64,000 bases of DNA from Wuchereria bancrofti (lineage: Eukaryota > Nematoda > Chromadorea > Rhabditida > Onchocercidae). Positions 13,771 to 25,500 of this stretch are shown piece by piece. The stretch spans positions 1,649,292 through 1,713,291 of the forward strand of contig SSBO01000014.1 of assembly GCA_005281725.1 (NCBI GenBank). Direction: 5' to 3'. Every line of letters begins with the position of its first letter. Position 1 is the first letter of the stretch. The position numbers were made by a program, and so were the translations under genes. The notes beneath the pieces are model-generated. The model had not been told where the DNA came from and did no database searches. It saw nothing but the letters and a program-made list of their open reading frames with translations.

Positions 13771-14819
13771 TGATCGTTTCTTTCATGTCTCTGTTACCCG
13801 AGATAAACGATCAGTAATGTTACAGGTAAGTTGCGGGGATTTTTCGCGGAAGATAAACGTTATTAGATAATAAGAAGAAACGAATATTTTGTTGTGGTTA
13901 TTTGAAGAGAAAACACGCATAAAGATGAATGCAAAATATGCAAATGAGGTAAAAGTAATAAAAGTTTTTATTTTTGCCGTCGAAATTTATTGCAAAGAAC
14001 AAAAAAACAGACACGACAAGTGCGTAACAAGGGAAATGACGCAATTTTGATTTTAGAAATTTTCAAAACACAATGATTTTTCATTTCATGATTTCTATGA
14101 AGCAAATTCATTAGTATGTTTTTGTCGTATCGTAAATATTAAAATTTTATAAATACTAAAAATTTTATCGAAAAAAATTTTTTTTATGTGATCATTTTAC
14201 TCTAAAATGCAAATTTTTTCGTGTCCTATTTAAATTTGAATAATGTTCTAACATTATTCCAACAGTGACCGAATTGAATTTTTTAATTCTTTTTAAAAAA
14301 ATTTAAAAAATTTTCTAAATTGTCGTTTTCAGAAGTTCTTTTCTCTAAATCTTTCTGTGAAAAAAAAACGAATGCGTAATGCAAAAAATTTACCAAATCA
14401 CTATGACATCAATCAGAAACCAACGAAAACACAAAAAATAAGCATTTAAATAAATTTTAAATAAAGACAAAATTTTTAAATAATTCTTTTTGATGTGATT
14501 CCAGATTCTCGACATCATGTAAACCACGGAGATTTAAATAGCAAACAATTATTACTTTATGATGAGATGAAATTTTGAAATGATATGAAATATACACTTT
14601 GTTACTTCGTTCAAAATATTTCAAATTGTCAATGAAATAAGTCATTATCAAATTATCACTGATATTAATTTGCATTCCTTACAGCTTTGCAGATTAGATT
14701 ATAGGCGAAGAAGTAAAAGAGGACAATTACTTTTCCTTTTTTTGTTTACTCAAAAGGTTTTCGAAATTTTTGATAAACATACTGGTCATCTGAACATATA
14801 TATATGTATTTTTATTTGT

Positions 14820-14850
<31 letters not shown>

Positions 14851-16229
14851 CATTAGTATTGTTATTGGTGAAAAATATACAAAATTTGGAAAATAAAATT
14901 TCATTTCTGTAATAGAATAATTTAGAACAGATTTGGTTAAAAAATGAAATGTCCAATGATGCAATTTTCAATATTCAAAAGAATGCAGCAAATAATTATT
15001 AATGAAAATAAAATCACTGATAAAAAAAAAAGAAAATTTTTTGCAGTGTATGGCAAAATGTATTAGCTTATCAAACAGTTTTATACAATAAAGTTTGTTT
15101 TAACACACTAAAAATCATTTCCATCGTGCAATTCGCATGTTTTTGAAGTTTCGATTAAATTTGAAATCAATAAAAATTCAAAGCAATTATTTTACATTAA
15201 GTCATTTTTGCACAAATTTTCAAATTAATGCGTGTAAATGTTTGAATTTATTAGTCATATTAGCAATTTAATTACATTTTTTGATTATAGAATTTAAGAA
15301 ATAATTTCTAACAATTAAACGTTTCATCAGAATGTTTTGCCAGAAGTCTAATCGATTTAGTATTTACCTACTGAACATTTTAAAATTAACGACATTTCGA
15401 AATTAACTTTTTTAGATATGTATTTTTTATTAATTCATTTAAATGATAGAATATTGCCAGCACTTTGAAAATTATGTGTAATTATGAATTTAGATAGAAA
15501 TAACAGATCAAGAAATGATAGATAGATTAATATTAATTAATTACTAAATTAGTAAAACTTAAAAGAGAAAATGTTAAACTCTATGGACATTATTTTAAAA
15601 ACTATTATTCAAAAAATAAGAATGAAGAAAGGAATGAATTGTTTAACTTAACTTGTTATTGCATTCATATTGATATAATTGCAGCAAAATTAGTAGGATG
15701 GTATTTTCGCTTATTAATTATTTTTAATTACAATTACACAATGTTAATAATTGCGAGAATATAACTAATTGAGAATGCCAATTACTATTAAATTTATCAA
15801 TTTTTTCTCCTAAATGAATAATCAGCATTTGAATAAAAATATTTCATGAAAATGCAATCTTCTTTTTTTTCCATAATATACATAAGAAATTTAGAAAAAG
15901 TTAATTAATGAGTAAATTTGGATAAGATTAATTAATATAAGAAATTTTGTAAATTTTAAATCAGCCATACGTAAAGATAAATAATATTAGTTCGTCGCAA
16001 TTTATAATTATTAGTTCGAGTAAGATCAAAGTTCCTTAAAAAGATAATTCAAGCAAGATAAGATAATATGAAAAAGTTAGCACTTTTCTTTTTTCTATCA
16101 TTTTAACTTTTTATAAATAATAAGTAATGAATGATTTTTTTCAAGCATTAGCAATTTGATATATTTGATAAGATTAAAAGTTAATCAGGGCTGACGACGA
16201 AATGAATGCACAAATGACAAAGTATCAAA

Positions 16230-16580
16230 TTACCTGTTGGTTAATTATCATGATTATCGGTCATTTAAAGGTTATTACCAATCATTTAAAAAATATGATT
16301 ACCATCGCCATCAGTCAAAGAAATTATCGCTACCAATCAATCAATCAATTATCAAAGTTAATAATCAGTTAAGAGCTATAAATGCATATTAATTAAAAGT
16401 TAAAATAACTGATCGACAATGATTTATGATTTCATAATTATCAAATGAATTAAGAATTATTTCTAATGATCAATTGAAGGACATGATCACTAATCAATTA
16501 AAGATCATGATTACATGATCATTTAAAAGATATTGTTATCAGTCAGATAAAGATTATCGATCAATTAAAGATTTTAATTG
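16230..16580. repeat. Degenerate ~20-25 bp tandem repeat (GATTATCGATCAATTAAAG-like)
   Basis: At least eight diverged copies of a unit close to GATTATCGATCAATTAAAG follow one another with variable spacing. Recognisable copies include GATTATCGGTCATTTAAAG near 16252 and ATTATCGATCAATTAAAG near 16553. GATC and ATCA cores recur throughout. The array looks old, since copies share only about 60-85% identity by eye. No protein is encoded. Confidence 0.6.
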
Positions 16581-18718
16581 CTCTATGTGTAGAGATTGCT
16601 CATCGTTTGCATTTAATTAATTATTATAATTCTACGCTAAATCCTAAAATGTTGCGTCATGCATTATTCATTTTTAACTTTTATGATTAAATGTATTATT
16701 TGACGTAATTTCAATATTATTTTAAGCAGAAAGTATGCAATTTTTGAACAAAAAGTATTTATATGAGTTTAATTTAAACAATTGAAAATTTGTTACACGT
16801 TAACGCCTCCTAAATTATACTTCACGTAGACAATTAACAAATAAACATTAAAGAAGCATCGTCCCAATACGTCAAACTTTTTGTAACCTTTGAAAATGAT
16901 TTCAATTTCATCAACTAATTATATCTATTCTTCCTATTTTATTCATTTATTTCATTTTTCATCACAAATCATTAAAAATACGAAATATATTTGGAAAAAA
17001 AACTTTTCGCATTGATCAGAAATTTCATTTGATGGCAAATTTGATGACAATCGTTTAAAAAAATATAAAAAAATAGAGCAGAGATTTTGAAAAAAAAAAA
17101 ACTGGATTACAAAAAATGAAAAAAAAAATTATTTGAAGTGAATTGTAATGGAAATGTTGACATTGTTGTCATTAACAATTTATTAAAGACATGAATATTA
17201 ATTGATTTCAATAATAAATTATTCAATTATAACATCACTAAAAACTCTTATTGCATCCAATTTTTTTTTCTTTTTTTTTTAATATACAAATGGAGCTTGA
17301 AAATTTTTTCATTTTAAATTTAACTTTTACTATTTCATTTCCAAATTTATTATCAATATTTTAAGGTCTCTTCAAAATTTGTAAATATCAAGTATAACAT
17401 TCTATAATGGATAAATGGTCATAATGAGAAATTTAAAAAATTTCTTTTTTCGTCGTTTTTTCGTGAATCGGAAAAATTTTAAAAAAAGTTTAAAGTGTTT
17501 GAACAAAGAAGAATTTTTCAATGATTTCAATTAATCAAACAACAAATGCTCAATTGTTTGTGATAATAATTTGCAACTGATATATATAAATTTCCATTTT
17601 TGTGCAGGTGATAACGCGATATTATCAGCATAACTTGATAATATTTGGTTGATTTAAAATATTACAATTATATTATTTAAAATAATATAGTTATTAGGTG
17701 AAATTATTATTAATATGAATGTGATGAAAATAAGATCAATTTAAAATTTAAAAAAAAATATTCAGTCCGGTGGTATTAAAATTATTATAAAAGTTCCACT
17801 TTAGAAAGGTAAATTAAATAAAATCAAATGTACGAGAATAAAATCACATTATTGATTTAAGAAAAAAAAGAACAAATCAATACCCTAAAATTACTCATTT
17901 TTTTTCAAAAAGATTCATTTAATAAGAAAAAAAAAAAGGTATTTCCTATCATTCATTGTAAAATGAAAATAACAAAAATTCGCCATGTATTATTGGTTGC
18001 ACCGAAGAGAAAATTTTCAAAAAAAAAAAAAAGAGATAACAAAAAACAAACTCGCTTTCCTTCTGAAATTACCTTTTTATGTCTGACAAAAATAAAATAA
18101 AAAAAAATAAGAAAATAAAAAAATCGGTATTTGCCATTTGAAAAGTATCTTTCTCCTTTTTTCTTTGAAATTTACGAAACTATTAATCAATGAGAAATCA
18201 CAAGTGAATTTAATCGAATTTAACTTGGAAACAATATAGTAATACTTCAATGAAAAACATTCATTGCAATTTAATTTACAATTGATTGAAAAATTAAATT
18301 AGTTTTAGTGTGAAGAGAAGAAATTCAATAACAAATGAATGACAAATGATATATTTGCTACAAATTCAACAAAGCAAAATAAAGTTATTAGTTTGAAAAT
18401 TTAAACTATCATTAGTCATTAGAATGATAATAGAAATAAGTTAAATGATTAGAGAGGAATTGTTAGTGATATGCTTGGTAATTAATAGATTTTAGTGTAA
18501 CTTATATTCCATTTGAAGAATGATATTATGATAAATCAATGCATTGAAGTTATCCAACTAAATGATTTATGCAAATTTATCATTGATCAGTTTAATCAGT
18601 GCGAGTTACATTGACATTGACATGATTTGATCATTTGTCCATGTTTATGTAAATAAAGAAGATGAGAGTTTCTGAAATTGTTGAAAAGAAAGTCAAATCT
18701 TACCAGAAATTAAAATTT

Positions 18719-18795
18719 CAGAGAATTATTAAAAGCAATGGATGAGAAGTTATCGAAGGATTGATTAATTGATCGATTGATCGATACTGAAAGGA
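18719..18795. repeat. Dispersed repeat copy B
   Basis: Related to 13693-13770: both contain GAGAAT, then the shared GAAGTTATCGAAGGATT-like core, then GATT/GATC tetranucleotide runs. Similarity fades after about 75 bp. Confidence 0.6.
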
Positions 18796-20525
18796 TGTCA
18801 TATCGTTGTTTGTCCTCGCCGAAGTCGCTTGTCCTTGCGAAATTTTCTGTGAAATGACCATTACATCTGTTGTGAAAATTTATAAAATTGTCCTTTAACA
18901 ATGATGATTGACAGAAAAAAGATGACAAAATCTATATTTCAAAAAAGATAAAAAAATTATTTCAATTCTTACCATTTCATTTTAAACTCACAACATTTGT
19001 TATTTTGCACTAATGCTTTTATTTGTTTTTAATCAAAATTTAATTTTTTTCGAAAGATTGATGAAAAAGGAATGAAATAATGGAAGAATTGCTGCCTTAA
19101 TACAATTCATTGATTAACAGTTAAATTGATTAAATTTTATATTGTCCTGTTGATTGGTTGGCGTTTTTTAGCAATGATACATTTAACTTTGGTTAATAAA
19201 ACTTATTTTTATTCTTTCTTATCTTATCAAAATATTTCCACTTATCACTACTACTTTATATCCAAGTTTAATAATTTGTAAATATATGTGTACATCGAAT
19301 TTCTAAAAAAAAACACGTAAACACATGTGATTCTTCCGATTCCATCCATACAAATATGATTCAAAATTTATTGCTTAAATTTTAAAGACTTTGCGACGAA
19401 TGACAAAATGCACTACTCATTATGCTTGCGAGATTTTTCCGTTTTGTCCTACTGTCCGATGCCTAACCGTAGCTATCTCTTTCTTTACGTTTGGCCAACG
19501 TATTCAATGTACTTCTGCCAATATATTCCCTTGAATTTGTCACGTGTCACGTAGGATTCCAAATTTTGCTTATGTAACTTTCATTTTCAAGCAGTCAACG
19601 AATGAAATATTAATTCTCCGAGTGTATTTCATTTCCTTATAATCTGAGCCTCTGATACCTCATATGAATAATGATTATAAATTAACTCCTTCCCCTCTAA
19701 CTTCGAAAAATATAACTTTAATTTCCCGTACGGCTCATTTCATATCTCTCAGTGATTCCTATTTCAGCTTACCAGCCTCGTATGGGACGTACCGGTTGCA
19801 AGGTGTTCCTGTACTTGTGGACCGTCTTTCTGTGAAATATTGATTGCTTCTGGAGGGAGAGTGTGTGGTGAAATTGGAGGATTAGGTAGTTGAAGAGTGA
19901 TTTTCTGGAAGTGGTAGGATTGGTAACGACGGGGAGGGATTAGTTGGTTTTGGGTGGTGAATCAGGTTAACCTGGTGCAGTCTCAGGTAATTGTGAGAGA
20001 GTACCTGTTGAATTCTGGGATGGGAAGTTTGTATTCCGGAATGTCGTGTCGTTCAATTATCGTTCTGGTCCCGGAATAGTGCTTTGAAATTCTTAAATTA
20101 GATTAATTTAGTGGATAAGCGGGAAAATGGTACACTGGTGGTGACGATGAATTCTCAGTAGGTAATTAAAATGTTGGAAATTTCTTGCCTTGCAGAAATT
20201 TCATTCTGATTAGCATTTTTAGTCGGCACTGGAGCATTGGCATTTTTGATTTGACTTATTAGGCTCTGTATGCACATGGTTCAAGTATATCAAGTATCTA
20301 ATGTTGTTAATTTTTGACATTTGCGCTTTATTTTATGTATTTACTGCTTGGAGATCTCTAAATATATGAAGTGGAAATTTTTTTCTGTTTGACATTTTTC
20401 TGAGTAATTGTTTGGTATAAGAATGAACGTTTCTGGGGTTTCTATGGTGATGGTGAAGAATTGAGGGAATGAATATTGGTATCAGTGAAACTGTGCTTCT
20501 GTTTAAGGCTTTTCTTCTTTCAACA

Positions 20526-21643
20526 ATGGTTTTGGTAGCTGGGAAAAGGGTAAAAATTGTGAAGAAACACAGGCGTCGCTTCACGAGGCACGAATCCGAT
20601 CGTTACCATCGTTTGCGTCCAAACTGGCGAAAACCAAAGGTTTGTTTTTAGCATGGCAGTTTTCTCCCGAGAGAAGAAAAACTATTGTTTATCTTCTTGT
20701 TGTCAGATTAGTGATAGATTATGTGCAACAATTAAGTATTTAATGTGGTCGGGGTATTTCATTGGTTTAATTCTCTCCCTGATAAGGTTAAAATTTGCCA
20801 TATTTCATGGGATTAGGCAGAGAGGTGATGAAGAAGAAAAAGATAGGCTTTCCCTTTTTTTTTGCTGAATTTATTCAGAGGTTGCATGGTCATTGTTAGG
20901 CTCTGTCAAATTTTACCCAGAAGTCAAAAATCCAGTAATAACTCTATTCTGAGAATTGACGAGAGTCAGCAGGATGCCTTGAATCGAAGGCCCTAGTTTT
21001 GACTTATCCAATATATACACACTGTTGATTTGTGAGAAATTTACTATGAAAAAGGTTGCTTCTGCTACGGATGTACAATGATAAGGGAAGATCATTTTTA
21101 AATTTTTTCCTTTTTTTGAGAGAGAGAAAGCTAAAAGTAATGTTTTTTTAAGGGTATTGATAATCGTGTCAGGAGGAGGTTCAAGGGACAGCGTCGCATG
21201 CCGAAAATTGGTTATGGTAATGCTAAAGCGACACGGCATATGCTGCCAAACGGTTTTAGAAAAGTATTGATACACAATGTTAAGGTTGGTTTATTTTTGC
21301 AATGTGCTATAATTTTTTGGTTTTCCTGGAAGTGCGAGTGCTGTCCATGGCAGTAATACTCAAACATATGTCATTCTTTCACCTCAATTATAAAGTTTCC
21401 TTTATTCATCTACGCTTAACAATATCTAGTATTATATTAATGCTGTTAGCATTAGTGACGATGATAGGATTGGTGGATTTTTAGGATTTGGATATGTTGT
21501 TGATGCAAAATAAGAGATTCGCTGGTGAAGTGGCACATGGCGTATCATCGAAGAAACGGAAGAGTATTGTGGAACGGGCACAGCAACTTAATATCAAATT
21601 GACCAATGGACATGCAAAAATCAGATCTGAAGAAAATGAATAA
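20526..21643 (+). CDS. rpl-32: Large-subunit ribosomal protein eL32
   Basis: Three exons (20526-20639, 21153-21284, 21485-21643) encode 134 residues, the usual length for eL32. The protein reads as a full eL32: [10 protein letters not shown] near residue 10, [19 protein letters not shown] across the first junction, then [28 protein letters not shown] and the terminal RSEENE. It is a basic structural component of the cytoplasmic 60S subunit. I chose the ATG at 20526 because it gives the family N-terminus. An in-frame upstream ATG at 20469 would add 19 hydrophobic residues not found in the family. All junctions fall between codons. The first intron (513 bp) is long for so small a gene. The gene converges with claspin on the other strand. 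Confidence 0.98.
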
Positions 21644-22537
21644 ATTGGATCCATTGGGGTTGAGTGATGGCGAAGGTTGTTCAAAAGTTTTAGAACATTT
21701 TGTTTGTTATTGAAGTGAAAAGTTTCTCGCAGGATATTTTGTTTTACATGTCGCTTTTGAATTTGTTAAGTAAAGTATTGTTGTTTCTTTGTTTCATATT
21801 ACGTGGTGAGATGGAAATTATACAATAAGAGTACTTTATTTATATCATCGTTCTACTTGTTATAGTAGGTAGAATGTGAACTTTTGAAGCAGACTGAGCT
21901 GACTTCATTACAACATTTTTTGATGCAGTAATACAGTTATTTATGGAACAGTTATGAGAACGGGACGTATGCACAAAAAAAGAAATTCGCGTAATAGGAT
22001 AGCGCCAGAGCGGGCAAAAAATGTTACAACCGAAAATAACAGACCGCTATACTAGACAATAGGAAGCCAGTTGCACCCTATTATTTCCTCCCTACATGTT
22101 TCTTTCTGGTCGGTACGATGAAAAATTCAGATATATCTTTAGTGTCCTTTGTAACTTGACAAAGTTGTAGGGAATGTAGATCATTTAGATATGAGTTGGG
22201 AATGCGACACCTACATTCAGCGGCGATTTGGGTACTGTTATTTCCTGTGTGGTGTGACTTCTAGATACTGTTACCTATTCGTGTGTAGTTCAATTACATT
22301 ACAAGAAAAAAAAGTGTACAATAAATTCAAGCTTTGATGGGCTTGAAGGAAACAAAGAATGTTCAACAAAATTCACACTGGGAATCTCTAGTTTGCTAAG
22401 CAAAGTAGGGAATCATTGCGGTAGTTTACGTGAACATCGGCGCACCTTCATACTTCCTGACTTGGTAATGACGTCTTGACTGCGGTGTCTTGTATCCTTT
22501 TGTTCCTAAAACTATGAACATTGTCTTTCAAATTATG
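21644..22537. other. Intergenic space between convergent rpl-32 and claspin
   Basis: This 894 bp holds the 3' untranslated regions of rpl-32 (+) and claspin (-). TTTATT at about 21837 on the plus strand could be the claspin AATAAA signal. I see no further gene or RNA. Confidence 0.5.
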
Positions 22538-25500
22538 TCAAACTCTGCAGTCTCCCCATGGTTCAAGAAAATCAGATTTGAATAATGAAACCTTGACATG
22601 TCCATTTGCATGTGCGCTAACAAGGCCTGCAGATTTTGTGTATAACGTGATCTTAGTCTGATTCAATACTTGAGATAAGGATTTGCGGTGACGCATAAGA
22701 GAATTTTTACAAAGTGAATCATCTACTCTGCTGTGTGACTGACTGTTCCCATCCAGACCTGCAATTGTATGTAAATGCAATAACCAGTTCATGTCAATAA
22801 CTAGCTATTTGAAAGATGATGCATTAAAATGCTGGGAAGGGAAACACCACTAGACCTATAAGACAGTAAAGGTGATACAATACAAATGCTATATCCAAGT
22901 TAAAGAAATCATGCACAAATGTGCCAACATGCGATATCATCTTAGTGAGGTATGAAAAACTGAAAGTTTTCAGTCCAGGAATCATAAAGTAAAAATTTCG
23001 ACACTTACTTCCTTTATCAATAACTTTTGAAGCAGCCTTCAACAATGGATTTGTTCCCTTCATTGAAGAGCTTTCACCATGTAATTTAGCTTCCTGGAAA
23101 AACAGGAAAACGACTTAGAAGTATACGATAGAAAAGACAAATTTCGCAACGAATGTTTCCTAAATATGATTTCTGAGATGCAAAAAACGCAGTTAGTCAG
23201 TACGCTAATCAAGTCAAAAAGTAGATCAGTAAATGATTACCTCTTCTTTTATCTTCCATTTCGATATTTCTCGACGTCTCTTACATAACTCATCCTCATT
23301 AACTTCAATATTTTCTGTGTCAACAGTTAAGTCTTCAACTTCTTTATGCACATCCTCACTTTTTTCTAGACGTAATTTGAAGCGGAAAGTGCGATCTGTT
23401 TCATCCGCGAGTTCGCCATCAACAAGAAGTTGGTCTTTCCAGTACAATAATTTCCTATCCTCCTCATCCTGAAAAACACCTTGATTTCAGCATATTGTCA
23501 CGATTAATCTAAAGTTAATGCCTAATAGAATTTATAAAAAGCAGAAAATCGTCAAAAAACTAATTGCATTCCAAAACTGTTCCAAAAACATGACGACAGC
23601 ACGTGACAGAAACTTACTTGCTGTTGTTTTAACCACTGTTTATTAAGTTGTTCTCTGATAGTTTCATCATCTGGAAGTTCATCATTATCTCCTTCCTCTG
23701 CCTCATAAACATTTAGCTGATCTTCATCATCATTTTCATCACTTTCCACGTCATCTCCTGATAATGAAGCCTCTTCCTCGATGTACTCGGATCTGAAATG
23801 GGTTGCCTATTCATTTAATTCCATCTAGAATTACAGTCTTCATATATAAGAAGAAAAATCAAAACACTATAAACATTGAAATTATAAACCTCTTCTTCCA
23901 TCCCTGTGCAATCTGCAATTTATGAAATACTTCCAGTTCATCATCGCTGGAACCTGTTTCCTCCATCCTTTCAATTTGCTGATCCTAAAAATGTTTCGTT
24001 TGTATATTCGTAAATCTACTCAAAGTGAAAATTTTTCGGTCAATCAGTCTTTAAAGTGATCGTTTTTGATCAATACGTTTATATCAATACTGCAGTGACT
24101 CGTACAAGTTTGAAGATCAAAAGTATCATACATCTCTTGCAGAGGCCTAAAATGCGTCCACCCTAATCATATGGTCAAGCATACTACTTAATGATGTTAC
24201 TTCATTAGTAAAACCCAAAATCTAGAGGAAACAAATTTAACCTCCTCATCCATTGTTTCATCAATCGGCCAAGTAACACCTCTCTTACGACCATTACTTT
24301 TGTCAGCAAATAGAAAATTGTCCTTATTATTAACTTCGAAGTTATCACTTCCGTTTAGTACAGCATTAATAGCACCAGAGCTATGTTCTTTCTTGTAATC
24401 TGAGGTACAGCAAGCTTCAGTACGCTCTCCATTTTCAACTTTAAGATCCTGAACATTTTTTACTGATTTCGAACCATCTCCACCGCATTTCCCTTCTTCT
24501 TCATCGCTCTCATCTGATGAGAAGACCAAGCGACGTTTTCGGGGCTTCCTATTTTGTCTTATTAATTCGCCTTCATCTTCGTCATCCCTGTCGTCACCAC
24601 CATTGCCATTTATCGAAATCCTGAGTTAGCTTGAATTTACAAAGTACTTTCAAAGTCACATCAACAGTTATTACAAAAATTATATCTCGCCATTACCGTA
24701 CCAGCTGATCAATTTTTAGTTACCAATGGAGATTAGACGATTACTTTTTGCAAAATAGTTATTCTCAAATATCTCAAATTATATTAAAATATGTGCAATA
24801 GTTCCAATGAGCACGACTCCGAAAAAAAATGTTTTTCAAAAATATTAGAAAATGAATAACCAAAAGAAACATTCTAAAATCTGATAATTACAGAGCTGAG
24901 TCTTCTTTTCCTTCTCTCCCTCCTCCCCCTCCAAAAGATAGAATCGCACACCAAATACAAAGATAAACTAATTCAGATAACCATAATAAATCAATCTGAA
25001 TTCAAATCAAATCGTAAATAACACTTTTCGACGAACTCATTGTACTCTTCAAAATTGTTGTCTTCAGGATACTCGAAAATACCAGAGCAATTTGCAGCAA
25101 TATCACTCAGCAGTTCATCCACTAGACTTGCTGAACTTCTGTTTCCTTCTTCCGAATCTATTATTTGAACTAGTTTTATATCCAGTTTAGTTTTATATCC
25201 AATTTTATAAAACAAAAAAAATGAACTGTTTCAGAACTAATTTTACAATGCGATGTCTCAAGGATCGTAAATTACTGCTGTAGTTGAGAAATTGATAAGC
25301 AGATATTGAATTTACAAAAACAAATTCATGACTTAAATCACAACGAAATATTGCCTACTAGTACAGATCAATGTACCAACCTGTTGTTTCACCCGATAGG
25401 TTAGACGAGTCCGTTTCATTGTCTGATAAATAACAACTAAAATTATAGTTTCAATTTAAAAATGTAAACACTTTTTACAGTTTCCTCCAAATGACTCAAA

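Larger units (their letters stand above)
9281..20525. other. 11 kb gene-poor AT-rich intergenic region
   Basis: This lies between the start of the Ly6-like gene (transcribed leftward) and ribosomal protein L32 (transcribed rightward), so the two are divergent. I see no exon chain with consistent phase and no recognisable protein. It holds the TGAA array (10551-10905), a TG-rich tract (11449-11552), a degenerate ~20 bp tandem repeat (16230-16580) and two related repeat copies (13693-13770 and 18719-18795). Base composition rises in GC from about 19400 toward L32. The 60-90 codon frames here are low-complexity. Confidence 0.6.

Noticed and set aside
13795..13830. Possible exon ending ATGTTACAG before GTAAGT
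   Set aside because: A good donor motif, but the upstream frame is short and no downstream acceptor or partner exon in phase was found.
20469..20525. Upstream in-frame ATG for rpl-32
   Set aside because: It would add a 19-residue hydrophobic extension not seen in eL32 proteins; the ATG at 20526 gives the family N-terminus.
20653..20868. 71-codon frame in rpl-32 intron 1, and possible box C/D snoRNA (GTGATGA near 20825, CTGA near 20867)
   Set aside because: The frame lies inside a clear intron. The box spacing is too short and no terminal stem or guide was seen, so the snoRNA is not supportable.
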